The translations under genes and the position numbers were made by a program. Below are positions 17,705-24,607 of a stretch of 46,627 nucleotides of DNA, piece after piece. The notes beneath the pieces are model-generated. The model was given only the letters and a program-made list of their open reading frames with translations. It searched no databases and had not been told where the DNA came from. The DNA lies in NCBI GenBank assembly GCA_016871575.1, contig VHCW01000031.1, positions 1 to 46,627 of the forward strand, in the 5' to 3' direction. The first letter of the stretch is position 1. The number at the start of each line of letters is the position of its first letter. Origin of the DNA: Verrucomicrobiota bacterium. Lineage in GTDB: Bacteria > Verrucomicrobiota > Verrucomicrobiia > Palsa-1439.

Positions 17705-19069
17705 TCAGCCGAGATACGCGCCTTGGTCTTTGAGAAGCTTCTGAACCTTCTTGATGTCCACGTTGCGCGGTTGGCATTTGCTCTGCACGGCAACCGCCGC
17801 CGCCGCGCCCGCCGCATGACCGGTGACCAGGCACGGCGCGATCAGGCGCATGTTCTCGATGAGTTTTTCATCGGTGGAGATGCACCGGCCCGCCGCCAGC
17901 AATCCATCGAGCTTCTTCGGCAACAGCGTGCCGTACGGAATCGGCCAGCCCTTGCCGCCGCCGCCAATGCCCACGATATCGGAGAACTTCTTGCCCGCGC
18001 GCACTTCGTCCCCGGTGAGCTTGTGCGTTCCCGCCAGCATGCGCGTGACGCGCACGCCAAGTTGCGGCGCGGTCTGCAAGAGAAAAACGTTTTCGCCACC
18101 GGGGGTGCCGCGAAGTTTTTGCGTGGCCTGCCAGATCGAGCGGCGATGCTCCATTTCCAGACGGGTCAATTCCTTCACGTTCAATCCGTCGCTCATCGGT
18201 CCGCGCAGGTTGACCCAATTCACGCTGGGCAACGGTTCGAGGGCGCCAAGCGATTTCATCTTCAACTTGCCCAGGTCGGCCCGGTCCACGTTGCCGCGCC
18301 GATGGACGAGGCCGATGGCGTGCAGCCATTGCTCAAACTCCGCGCCGCCCGCGGCAAAAATATCGCCGTCGCCAGTCGCGTCCACGACCACCTTGGCGAG
18401 AATGGCCTGTCGGCCGGCTTTGCTCTCGAACACGACGCCGCGCACCGCGTTGCCGTCCATTACCACGTCGGTCGCCCACGAATGCAACAGCACGGTTGCG
18501 CCGGACTCGGCGATCATTTCGTCCATGAAATACTTTGTGGCTTCAGGATCGGTGGTCGGGTTGTGTTTGGTGTTGGGACGGTAGGCAATGGTGCCGGGAA
18601 TCTTCCAGTGACGATCCAGCAATTCGCCGCCGATGCCGCGCATCACCTGGGTGGAGTCAGTTTTGACGTTGATGTGCGTGTCGAGGACGATCAACACAAT
18701 CCCGCCCGTCCACAGGCCGCCGAAATAGCCGTACCGCTCGACGATCATCGTCTTCACGCCCGCGCGCGCCGCCGACACCGCTGCGGCAAACCCGGCCGGG
18801 CCGCCGCCGACCACGAGCACATCGGTCTCCTGAATCACCGGCAACGGGCGTTCGGGTTGAATGACCTTGCCGCCGACAAGCGTGGCGGGATACCGGTCAC
18901 GCGGCGTGGCGGGGATCGGTTTGCGGACGGATGCCCAACCCGACCCTTCCGGTGATGCTGCGGCTTTTTTCCCCGTTTCATCGGCCACAGTGCGCGCGGC
19001 CAATACCGTGCCGAACCCGGCGACGGAAAGAACTCGCAGCAATTGACGTCGTGAGATGTTGTTGATCAT
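17705..19069 (-). CDS. Tat-exported FAD-dependent oxidoreductase (copy 1)
   Basis: 454 aa. The N-terminus MINNISRRQLLRVLSVAGFGTVLA is a twin-arginine signal, so a folded FAD protein is exported. A Rossmann dinucleotide fold follows: ETDVLVVGGGPAGFAAAVSAARAGVKTMIVERYGYFGGLWTGG, typical of the FAD_oxidored family (PF12831-like). VVVDATGDGDIFAAGGAEFEQW is the second FAD signature. The substrate is unknown; relatives are widespread in polysaccharide-degrading PVC bacteria. It is a close paralog of the gene at 19144, roughly three quarters identical by eye. The ATG is preceded by GAGG and by a TTGACA/TACAAC promoter. Confidence 0.87.
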   Translation of the reverse strand: MINNISRRQLLRVLSVAGFGTVLAARTVADETGKKAAASPEGSGWASVRKPIPATPRDRYPATLVGGKVIQPERPLPVIQETDVLVVGGGPAGFAAAVSAARAGVKTMIVERYGYFGGLWTGGIVLIVLDTHINVKTDSTQVMRGIGGELLDRHWKIPGTIAYRPNTKHNPTTDPEATKYFMDEMIAESGATVLLHSWATDVVMDGNAVRGVVFESKAGRQAILAKVVVDATGDGDIFAAGGAEFEQWLHAIGLVHRRGNVDRADLGKLKMKSLGALEPLPSVNWVNLRGPMSDGLNVKELTRLEMEHRRSIWQATQKLRGTPGGENVFLLQTAPQLGVRVTRMLAGTHKLTGDEVRAGKKFSDIVGIGGGGKGWPIPYGTLLPKKLDGLLAAGRCISTDEKLIENMRLIAPCLVTGHAAGAAAAVAVQSKCQPRNVDIKKVQKLLKDQGAYLG

Positions 19070-19094
19070 GTTGTGCCTCGTATGTGTTACTGTC

Positions 19095-19124
19095 GTTGTA
19101 TGCTGGCGCCGCTCGGCTTGTCAA
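19095..19124 (-). promoter_or_regulatory. Predicted promoter of FAD oxidoreductase copy 1
   Basis: On the minus strand: TTGACA (19124-19119), 18-nt spacer, TACAAC (19100-19095). The -10 region and the sequence CAGCA before it match the promoter of copy 2 at 20546-20574. Confidence 0.65.
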
Positions 19125-19143
19125 TTCCAAGCAACCAGAATCA

Positions 19144-20520
19144 TCAGCCGAGATGCGCGCCTTGGTCTTTGAGAAGTTTCTGGACCTTCTTGATGTCCAC
19201 GTCGCGCGGCCGGCATTTGCTTTGCACCGCCACGGCGGCCGCGGCGCCTGCCGCGTGACCGGTCGTCAGGCAGGGCGCAATCAGGCGCATGTCCTCGATG
19301 AGTTTTTCGTCCACGCAAATGCAACGGCCCGCCGCCAGCAGGCCATCCAGTTTCTTCGGCAACAGCGCGCCGTACGGAATCGGCCAGCCAACGTGCTTGG
19401 CCGTCTGCGCGCCGCCAACACCCACGGTGTCGGGAAACTTCGTGCCCACGCGGGCTTCGTCGCCGGTGAGCTTGTGCGTGCCGGCCAGCACCCGGCTGAC
19501 GCGCACGCCAAGTTGCGGCGCGGTTTGGAGCAAGAACACGTTCTCGCCGCCCGGCGTTTTGCGGACTTGTTGTATGCCCTGCCAGAGCGTGCGACGATGT
19601 TCCATTTCCAAGCGGGTCAATTCCTTCACGTCGAGCGCATTGCCCATCGGTCCCCGCATGTTGATCCATCGGACGCTGGGCACCGGCTCCTTGCCGCCGC
19701 CGAGCGACTTGATCCCGGCGGCCTTCAGTTTGTCCATGTCGGCCCGGTCCACATTGCCGCGCCGATGCACCAAGCCGATGGCGTGCAGCCATTGCTCAAA
19801 CTCCGCGCCGGCTGCCGCAAAGATGTCGCCGTCGCCGGTGGCGTCCACGATGACCTTGGCGAGAATGGCTTGACGGCCGGATTTGCTTTCGAACACGACG
19901 CCGCAAACGGCGTTGCCGTCCATCACCACGTCGCTCGCCCACGAATGCAACAGCACGGTGGCGCCGGACTCGGTGATCATCTCGTCCATGAAATACTTCG
20001 TGGCTTCGGGATCGGTGGTTGGATTGTATTTGCTGTCGGTTATGGCATTCTGAACCTTCTTGTGGCGGTCGAGCAATTCGCCGCCGATACCGCGCAGTAC
20101 TTGAATGGTTTCGTCTTTCTCCCGCGCGTGCGTGCTGATGACGACCAACACCAGCCCGCCGGACCACAGGCCGCCGAAATAGCCGTACCGTTCGACAATG
20201 GTGGTCTTCACGCCCGCGCGTGCCGCCGACACCGCCGCGGCGAACCCGGCGCAGCCGCCACCCACGACGAGCACGTCGGTCTCGGCGATCACCGGCAATG
20301 GGCGTTGCGGCTGGATGATCTTGCCGCCAACGATGGTGGCTGGATAACGGTCACGCGGCGTGACGGGAATCGGTTTTCGCACAGATTCCCAGCCGGACGG
20401 CGCACTCTTCACGCCTTTCTTGCCGACTTCATCGGCCACGGTCCGCGTGGCAAACACCGTGCCGAACCCGGCAGCGGAGAGGATTCGGAGCAATTCGCGA
20501 CGTGAGATGTTGTTAATCAT
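19144..20520 (-). CDS. Tat-exported FAD-dependent oxidoreductase (copy 2)
   Basis: 458 aa. It has the same architecture as copy 1: Tat signal MINNISRRELLRILSAAGFGTVFA, FAD-binding ETDVLVVGGGCAGFAAAVSAARAGVKTTIVER and the later VIVDATGDGDIFAAAGAEFEQW. The two genes are consecutive on the same strand, each with its own promoter, so this is a tandem duplication that included the promoter. Differences cluster after the Tat signal and in a short insertion near residue 370 (AQTAKHVGWPIPYG compared with GGGKGWPIPYG). ATG 20520 is taken because it begins the Tat signal and is preceded by GAGG; the frame stays open further upstream but runs through the promoter. Confidence 0.87.
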   Translation of the reverse strand: MINNISRRELLRILSAAGFGTVFATRTVADEVGKKGVKSAPSGWESVRKPIPVTPRDRYPATIVGGKIIQPQRPLPVIAETDVLVVGGGCAGFAAAVSAARAGVKTTIVERYGYFGGLWSGGLVLVVISTHAREKDETIQVLRGIGGELLDRHKKVQNAITDSKYNPTTDPEATKYFMDEMITESGATVLLHSWASDVVMDGNAVCGVVFESKSGRQAILAKVIVDATGDGDIFAAAGAEFEQWLHAIGLVHRRGNVDRADMDKLKAAGIKSLGGGKEPVPSVRWINMRGPMGNALDVKELTRLEMEHRRTLWQGIQQVRKTPGGENVFLLQTAPQLGVRVSRVLAGTHKLTGDEARVGTKFPDTVGVGGAQTAKHVGWPIPYGALLPKKLDGLLAAGRCICVDEKLIEDMRLIAPCLTTGHAAGAAAAVAVQSKCRPRDVDIKKVQKLLKDQGAHLG

Positions 20521-20545
20521 AGTGCGCCTCGCATGGGTTGCTGGG

Positions 20546-20574
20546 GTTGTATGCTGACACAGTCCGGCTGTCAA
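20546..20574 (-). promoter_or_regulatory. Predicted promoter of FAD oxidoreductase copy 2
   Basis: On the minus strand: TTGACA (20574-20569), 17-nt spacer, TACAAC (20551-20546). A consensus -35 box and the shared TACAAC make it a good sigma-70-type candidate. Confidence 0.68.
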
Positions 20575-20643
20575 TTGGGAATCGCCGATTTGCCGCGCAT
20601 TCGTGTCATCAAAGCGCCCATCTTGTTTAGCTCCACACAAACA

Positions 20644-20681
20644 TACCGGACTTGAGGAACGATCGTTCCGTATTTCCGGTA
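20644..20681. repeat. Palindrome B with core GGAACGATCGTTCC
   Basis: TACCGGA (20644-20650) pairs with TCCGGTA (20675-20681); the centre 20656-20669 is GGAACGATCGTTCC. The unit CCGG-N6-core-N6-CCGG spans 20646-20679 (34 bp). It begins 3 nt after the stop of the PaaX-like gene. It is close to a reverse-complement copy of element C, including flanking bases (CATACCGGA on one side, CCGGTAGATT on the other). Confidence 0.9.
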
Positions 20682-20684
20682 GAT

Positions 20685-21476
20685 TCAACTGGATGGCGGA
20701 TGAGAGGCCAACTCCGCGAGGCGACGACTGATGAGTTGACGCAGGCGTTGGTGACGTTGGTGCACGGCACGCCCCAAGTAACCCTCCGGCCAGAGGGAAC
20801 GCGGCAAGAGCGGATCCCACAGGAATGCGTGCTCGCACGCCTCTTTCTCGATTCTCGCCAGCCGCCCCAACTCGGCCAAGTCACGCGCTTCCCGCAGTGT
20901 CTTTTCGTTGGCAACCAGATGTTGGAGATAGCCCTTGTGGCGTTGCGTGATCTCCTCCCAGTTCCACGCCGAAGCGACAATTTCCTTGTCGGTGCACAAG
21001 AACAACTCTTGCGACTTGAACCCGCAGAAACATTCCGGCACACCCTCGACCTTGATGATCTCGTGCAGGATTGGGGTCACATCATGCGGCCAGACCCAGA
21101 CGCTGCGTTGAAGCAAGCCCAGCTTGTGTGCACGCAACGCCTGCCAGAGCCGTTTGCGGTCGTTGCGCCGGGTTTCTGGCAGATCGAACGTCACCACGCG
21201 CCAGTAACCATCCCAACCGCGCCCCCAATGCGGCTGCGGCTCCACGACGCGCACGCGTTGCCGGCCTTTTTCGGTGATCGTGAACCTGGCGCGCGCGCCG
21301 CGTCCGCGGGCTGCGATCCACTCCTCGTGCCGCAACCGCTCGATGAGCCTCATGCTGCCGCTGCGGTGCGAATGCTCTTCATAGCCCGTCAACAGGTTGG
21401 CCAGTGTGGGGCGTGTGAGCATGTTCAATCCCCAGAAAAACACGTCCAGCATTTGCAGGCGATCGCTCTGTTTCAT
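20685..21476 (-). CDS. PaaX-like winged-helix protein with Cas2-like middle domain
   Basis: 263 aa. N-terminal helix-turn-helix region (LDVFFWGLNMLTRPTLANLLTGYE, then RLIERLRHEEWIAARGRGARARFTITEKGRQRV) is followed by DGYWRVVTFDLPETRRNDRKRLWQALRAHKLGLLQRSVWVWP. That is the ferredoxin-like middle domain that PaaX-family regulators share with Cas2. The end HAFLWDPLLPRSLWPEGYLGRAVHQRHQRL resembles the PaaX C-terminus. Classical PaaX controls phenylacetate catabolism, but no paa genes are nearby, so the target is unknown. ATG 21476 (MKQSDRLQML) fits better than the upstream in-frame start at 21518. Palindromes B and C sit on either side of the gene. Confidence 0.72.
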   Translation of the reverse strand: MKQSDRLQMLDVFFWGLNMLTRPTLANLLTGYEEHSHRSGSMRLIERLRHEEWIAARGRGARARFTITEKGRQRVRVVEPQPHWGRGWDGYWRVVTFDLPETRRNDRKRLWQALRAHKLGLLQRSVWVWPHDVTPILHEIIKVEGVPECFCGFKSQELFLCTDKEIVASAWNWEEITQRHKGYLQHLVANEKTLREARDLAELGRLARIEKEACEHAFLWDPLLPRSLWPEGYLGRAVHQRHQRLRQLISRRLAELASHPPSS

Positions 21477-21520
21477 GCCGCCAACAATACCGATCCTGCT
21501 TCCCCGCCTCAACCACAATC

Positions 21521-21558
21521 TACCGGAATCAAAGAACGATCGTTCCCTGATTCCGGTA
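21521..21558. repeat. Palindrome C with core GAACGATCGTTC
   Basis: TACCGGAATCA (21521-21531) and TGATTCCGGTA (21548-21558) are perfect complements around GAACGATCGTTC (21534-21545), with two unpaired positions between. CCGG to CCGG is 34 bp (21523-21556), as in A and B. It is 54 nt after the stop of the CPBP protease gene and 45 nt before the PaaX-like start. Confidence 0.9.
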
Positions 21559-21612
21559 TGGTTGTGCCGTCCGATCTGATGGCGTCACGGGCGTTGCATT
21601 TGACAGGCGCTC

Positions 21613-23139
21613 TTATTGCTTTGTGAGGTTGAGCACGAGCGTGGCCAGCGTGTTGTTCAGGCAGTGCAACAGGATGCTCTGGCGCAGGTCGCCGGTGCGC
21701 AGCCGCAGCCAGCCCAGCGCCAGCGCGATGCAAAACAAGACCGGCGCATAGGTCAGTCCGTGGACGAGGGCGAAAATCACCGAGCTGACACCGAGCGCCC
21801 ATCCGCCGCCCCAGCGGCGTTCCAGCGCGCCGAACAAAAAGCCACGGAAGACGACCTCCTCATAAAACGGGATCAACAACCCGGCCACCGTCAGTGTGAC
21901 GACAAAATCGCTCGTCGTGTTGCACTTCAGCAGCGCGGCGACCAATTGGGAATCCAACGGGTGTCCCGTGATTGTTTTGTAGAGGAACTCGTAGCCGAAC
22001 CCGACCGCCAGCATTCCAGCCAGCAACGCCACCAGCAAACCACCGATGCGCAACGCCGACCTGACGTCACTCGCCAGCGGCGCCACGCCGAAGTACCGTG
22101 TGCCGTCGCTGAGACGGGCGCTGACGAGACAGAAAGCAGCCGTCAGGATCGCGCCCATCCAACGCCCGGCGGCGTTGTTGATCGCCGCCGGCAATGGCAT
22201 CATGAACCCCATCCCGGCCGCAAGTGTCACGACGCCAATCCACGTGGTGCTCAGCATCAATCCCGGTCCGCGCGCGTGGGTCAAATACGTCCACAAGACC
22301 AACCCCGCCAGCACCGGCAACAGCACCGCCAACGCGCCCCACAGCAACCACCCGCGGCCGATGTTCATGCTTTGAAGCATCTCGATGGCATCTTCGGGTT
22401 TGATCTCCGAGAATTTCCCTCCGCGCAACGCGCTGAGAAAGCGGATGCTGTTGGCGAACATGAAATCTCTGCGATTGTCGCGGAGCTTGGGAACAACGCG
22501 CGATGACAATTCGTACGCCTCCGCATATTTGCCCTGTTCCATTCGCAGCGCCGCCATCGAAAGAAGATAATACCGGTTGTCGGGCGCCGCCGCGCCGGCT
22601 TTTTGCAGCAACGTTTCCGCACGCGCTTTGTCGGGTTTGAGTTTCCACCAGCCAAACAAATAACCGCGCGCCAGCAGCGACGCGTCGCTCACAGCCCCTT
22701 TGCAGCCGAGGTCGAACGATTCCAAGAACAACTCGCCCGCTTTCGTGGCGTCACGGCGTTCCCACAGGCAGACGTGGCCCACCCGCCACAGGCCGCGCCC
22801 CAATCTTGCCCGCGGCCCGTCGCGAAACGCGGCCTCCGCCTTCGTCACGTCCTGCGTCACGCCCCAGCCGTTGAGATGGAAATAGCCAAGCTGCCAGACA
22901 GCCGCTTGAATCCCCTGGGCGGCATCAGCCTGCATTTTGGGGAAAACCACGTCGCGCACATACAAATCCACTTCTTCCTTCGGGGCATTCGTCGGAAATC
23001 CGTGAGCGCGAATGTTCAGTTGTTCCGTCCCGTTATCCAACATCTTGACAGTCACAGAAAACGGTTTCTTCTCGGCAGCAACAAGACTGTTGACGCCGAG
23101 CAGCAGGCTGATGAGGAGCAGATGAAGCGGTTTGCGCAT
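21613..23139 (-). CDS. Sel1/TPR repeat protein fused to a CPBP intramembrane protease
   Basis: 508 aa. A signal peptide (MRKPLHLLLISLLLGVNSLVAAE) is followed by a soluble region with Sel1/TPR-like helices (QAAVWQLGYFHLNGWGVTQDVTKAEAAFRDG and others to about residue 250). The C-terminal half has about eight transmembrane segments. It carries the CPBP/Abi (type II CAAX protease-like) motifs: YEEVVFRGFLFGALERR (EExxxR), then FALVHG, then HCLNN. CPBP proteins are membrane glutamate proteases used in prenyl processing, bacteriocin immunity or signalling; the Sel1 region may capture a partner. The start is 80 bp from the divergent sulfatase. No strong ribosome site is visible. Confidence 0.8.
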   Translation of the reverse strand: MRKPLHLLLISLLLGVNSLVAAEKKPFSVTVKMLDNGTEQLNIRAHGFPTNAPKEEVDLYVRDVVFPKMQADAAQGIQAAVWQLGYFHLNGWGVTQDVTKAEAAFRDGPRARLGRGLWRVGHVCLWERRDATKAGELFLESFDLGCKGAVSDASLLARGYLFGWWKLKPDKARAETLLQKAGAAAPDNRYYLLSMAALRMEQGKYAEAYELSSRVVPKLRDNRRDFMFANSIRFLSALRGGKFSEIKPEDAIEMLQSMNIGRGWLLWGALAVLLPVLAGLVLWTYLTHARGPGLMLSTTWIGVVTLAAGMGFMMPLPAAINNAAGRWMGAILTAAFCLVSARLSDGTRYFGVAPLASDVRSALRIGGLLVALLAGMLAVGFGYEFLYKTITGHPLDSQLVAALLKCNTTSDFVVTLTVAGLLIPFYEEVVFRGFLFGALERRWGGGWALGVSSVIFALVHGLTYAPVLFCIALALGWLRLRTGDLRQSILLHCLNNTLATLVLNLTKQ

Positions 23140-23219
23140 TGGCGCATTTACACCGAAGCCGGCGCGAAAAGCAAGATGGCGCGTGCCAAACGAACGCCGT
23201 TTTGATAAACAAACGAACC

Positions 23220-24596
23220 ATGAAACCGCGTCTTCTTCTACACGTCGTGCTGCTCGTACTGACTGCGTTCTGCGTCCGGGCAGCGGAGCGGAAACCCAAC
23301 ATCATTCTGATTGTCACCGACGATCAAGGCTACCGCGATCTCGGCTGTTTCGGCGGCGATCAAATCAAGACGCCCAACCTCGACCGGATCGCCCGCGAGG
23401 GTGTGCGCGCCACCAACTTCTACGTGACATGGCCGGCCTGCACGCCGTCGCGCGGCAGCCTCCTCACGGGACGCTTCCCGCAACGCAACGGCCTCTACGA
23501 CATGGTTCGCAACGACATGGTCAATTATGGCCACCGTTTCACATGGGAGGAATATCTGGTGTCACCGGAAATGACGCTCGGCCTTGACCCGCGCGAAACG
23601 ACCATCGGCAACGTGCTCCAGCGCGCTGGTTACCGGAATGCTGTCATCGGCAAATGGGACATGGGGCAGGCAAAACGATATTTACCGCTTCAGCGCGGTT
23701 TTCATTACTTCTATGGCCACGGCAACAACGGTATTGATTACTACACGCACGAACGCTACGGCGTCCATTCGATGTTCCGCAACAATGAGCGCACCGCCGC
23801 CGACAAGGGTGTTTATGCGACCGACCTGTTCCGGCGCGAGGCGTTGCAGTTCGTGCGCGAAAATGCCAGCCGCCCATTCTTCTTGTATCTGCCGTTCAAC
23901 GCGCCGCACAGCGCCTCCAACTTGGAGAAGGACAGCCTGCAGGTGCCGGAGAAATGGCTGGGTTTCTATCCAGGCCTCGATCCGAAGGACAAGCGCGCGC
24001 GCTACATGGCCATGGTGAGCTGCATGGACGACGCGGTGGGCGAACTGCTCGATACGTTGCGCGAATTGAAGCTCGAACAAAACACGCTCATCATGTTCTT
24101 CTCCGACAACGGCGGCAGCGGCCCCGGCGACAACAAACCGTTGCGTGGCGGGAAAAGCTCGATGTTCGAGGGCGGGATCCGCGTGCCGTTTCTCGCGCGC
24201 TGGCCGGAACGTTTGCCGGCCGGCAAGGTGTGCGACGAATTCCTCACCGCGCTGGAAGTGTTCCCGACGTTCTGCGCCGCAGCGGGCGCGAAACCGCCGG
24301 CGGGCGTCAAGCTCGACGGTCACGACATGCTCCCAATCCTCGCCGGCAAGGCAAAGTCGCCGCGCACGGAGATGTTCTGGCAGCGCCGCGCCGACAAGGC
24401 CGCGCGCGTCGGCAACTTCAAGTGGGCGGATTCGGCCAAGCACAAGGGACTCTACGACCTCAGCGTTGACATCGAAGAGCGCAACGATTTATCGGCAGAG
24501 AAACCCGACGTCCTCGCCCGCGTCAAGGCGCGGTTCGACGCATGGCGCAAAGAAATGGACGCCGCCGAGCCGCGCGGCCCGTTCCGCGATTACTGA
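23220..24596 (+). CDS. Secreted sulfatase (arylsulfatase family, formylglycine type)
   Basis: 458 aa. A signal peptide (MKPRLLLHVVLLVLTAFCVRAAE) precedes RKPNIILIVTDDQGYRDLGCFG, the metal-binding N-terminus of sulfatases. The activation motif is C74-T-P-S-R-G-S-L-L-T-G-R, matching CxPSRxxxLxG, so C74 should be converted to formylglycine. FFSDNGGSGPGDNKPLRGGKSSMFEGGIRVPFLARWP is the second family signature. It would hydrolyse sulfate esters, probably on a sulfated polysaccharide in the periplasm or outside. No formylglycine-generating enzyme gene is in the window. It is divergent from the CPBP gene and convergent with the DUF4838 gene, 11 nt apart. Confidence 0.93.
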   Translation: MKPRLLLHVVLLVLTAFCVRAAERKPNIILIVTDDQGYRDLGCFGGDQIKTPNLDRIAREGVRATNFYVTWPACTPSRGSLLTGRFPQRNGLYDMVRNDMVNYGHRFTWEEYLVSPEMTLGLDPRETTIGNVLQRAGYRNAVIGKWDMGQAKRYLPLQRGFHYFYGHGNNGIDYYTHERYGVHSMFRNNERTAADKGVYATDLFRREALQFVRENASRPFFLYLPFNAPHSASNLEKDSLQVPEKWLGFYPGLDPKDKRARYMAMVSCMDDAVGELLDTLRELKLEQNTLIMFFSDNGGSGPGDNKPLRGGKSSMFEGGIRVPFLARWPERLPAGKVCDEFLTALEVFPTFCAAAGAKPPAGVKLDGHDMLPILAGKAKSPRTEMFWQRRADKAARVGNFKWADSAKHKGLYDLSVDIEERNDLSAEKPDVLARVKARFDAWRKEMDAAEPRGPFRDY

Positions 24597-24607
24597 GCGC
24601 GCCGCTG

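Noticed and set aside
20685-21476. PaaX-like protein as a Cas2 of a CRISPR system
   Set aside because: Only the middle domain resembles Cas2; a winged helix and PaaX C-terminus are attached, and no repeat array or other cas gene is in the window.
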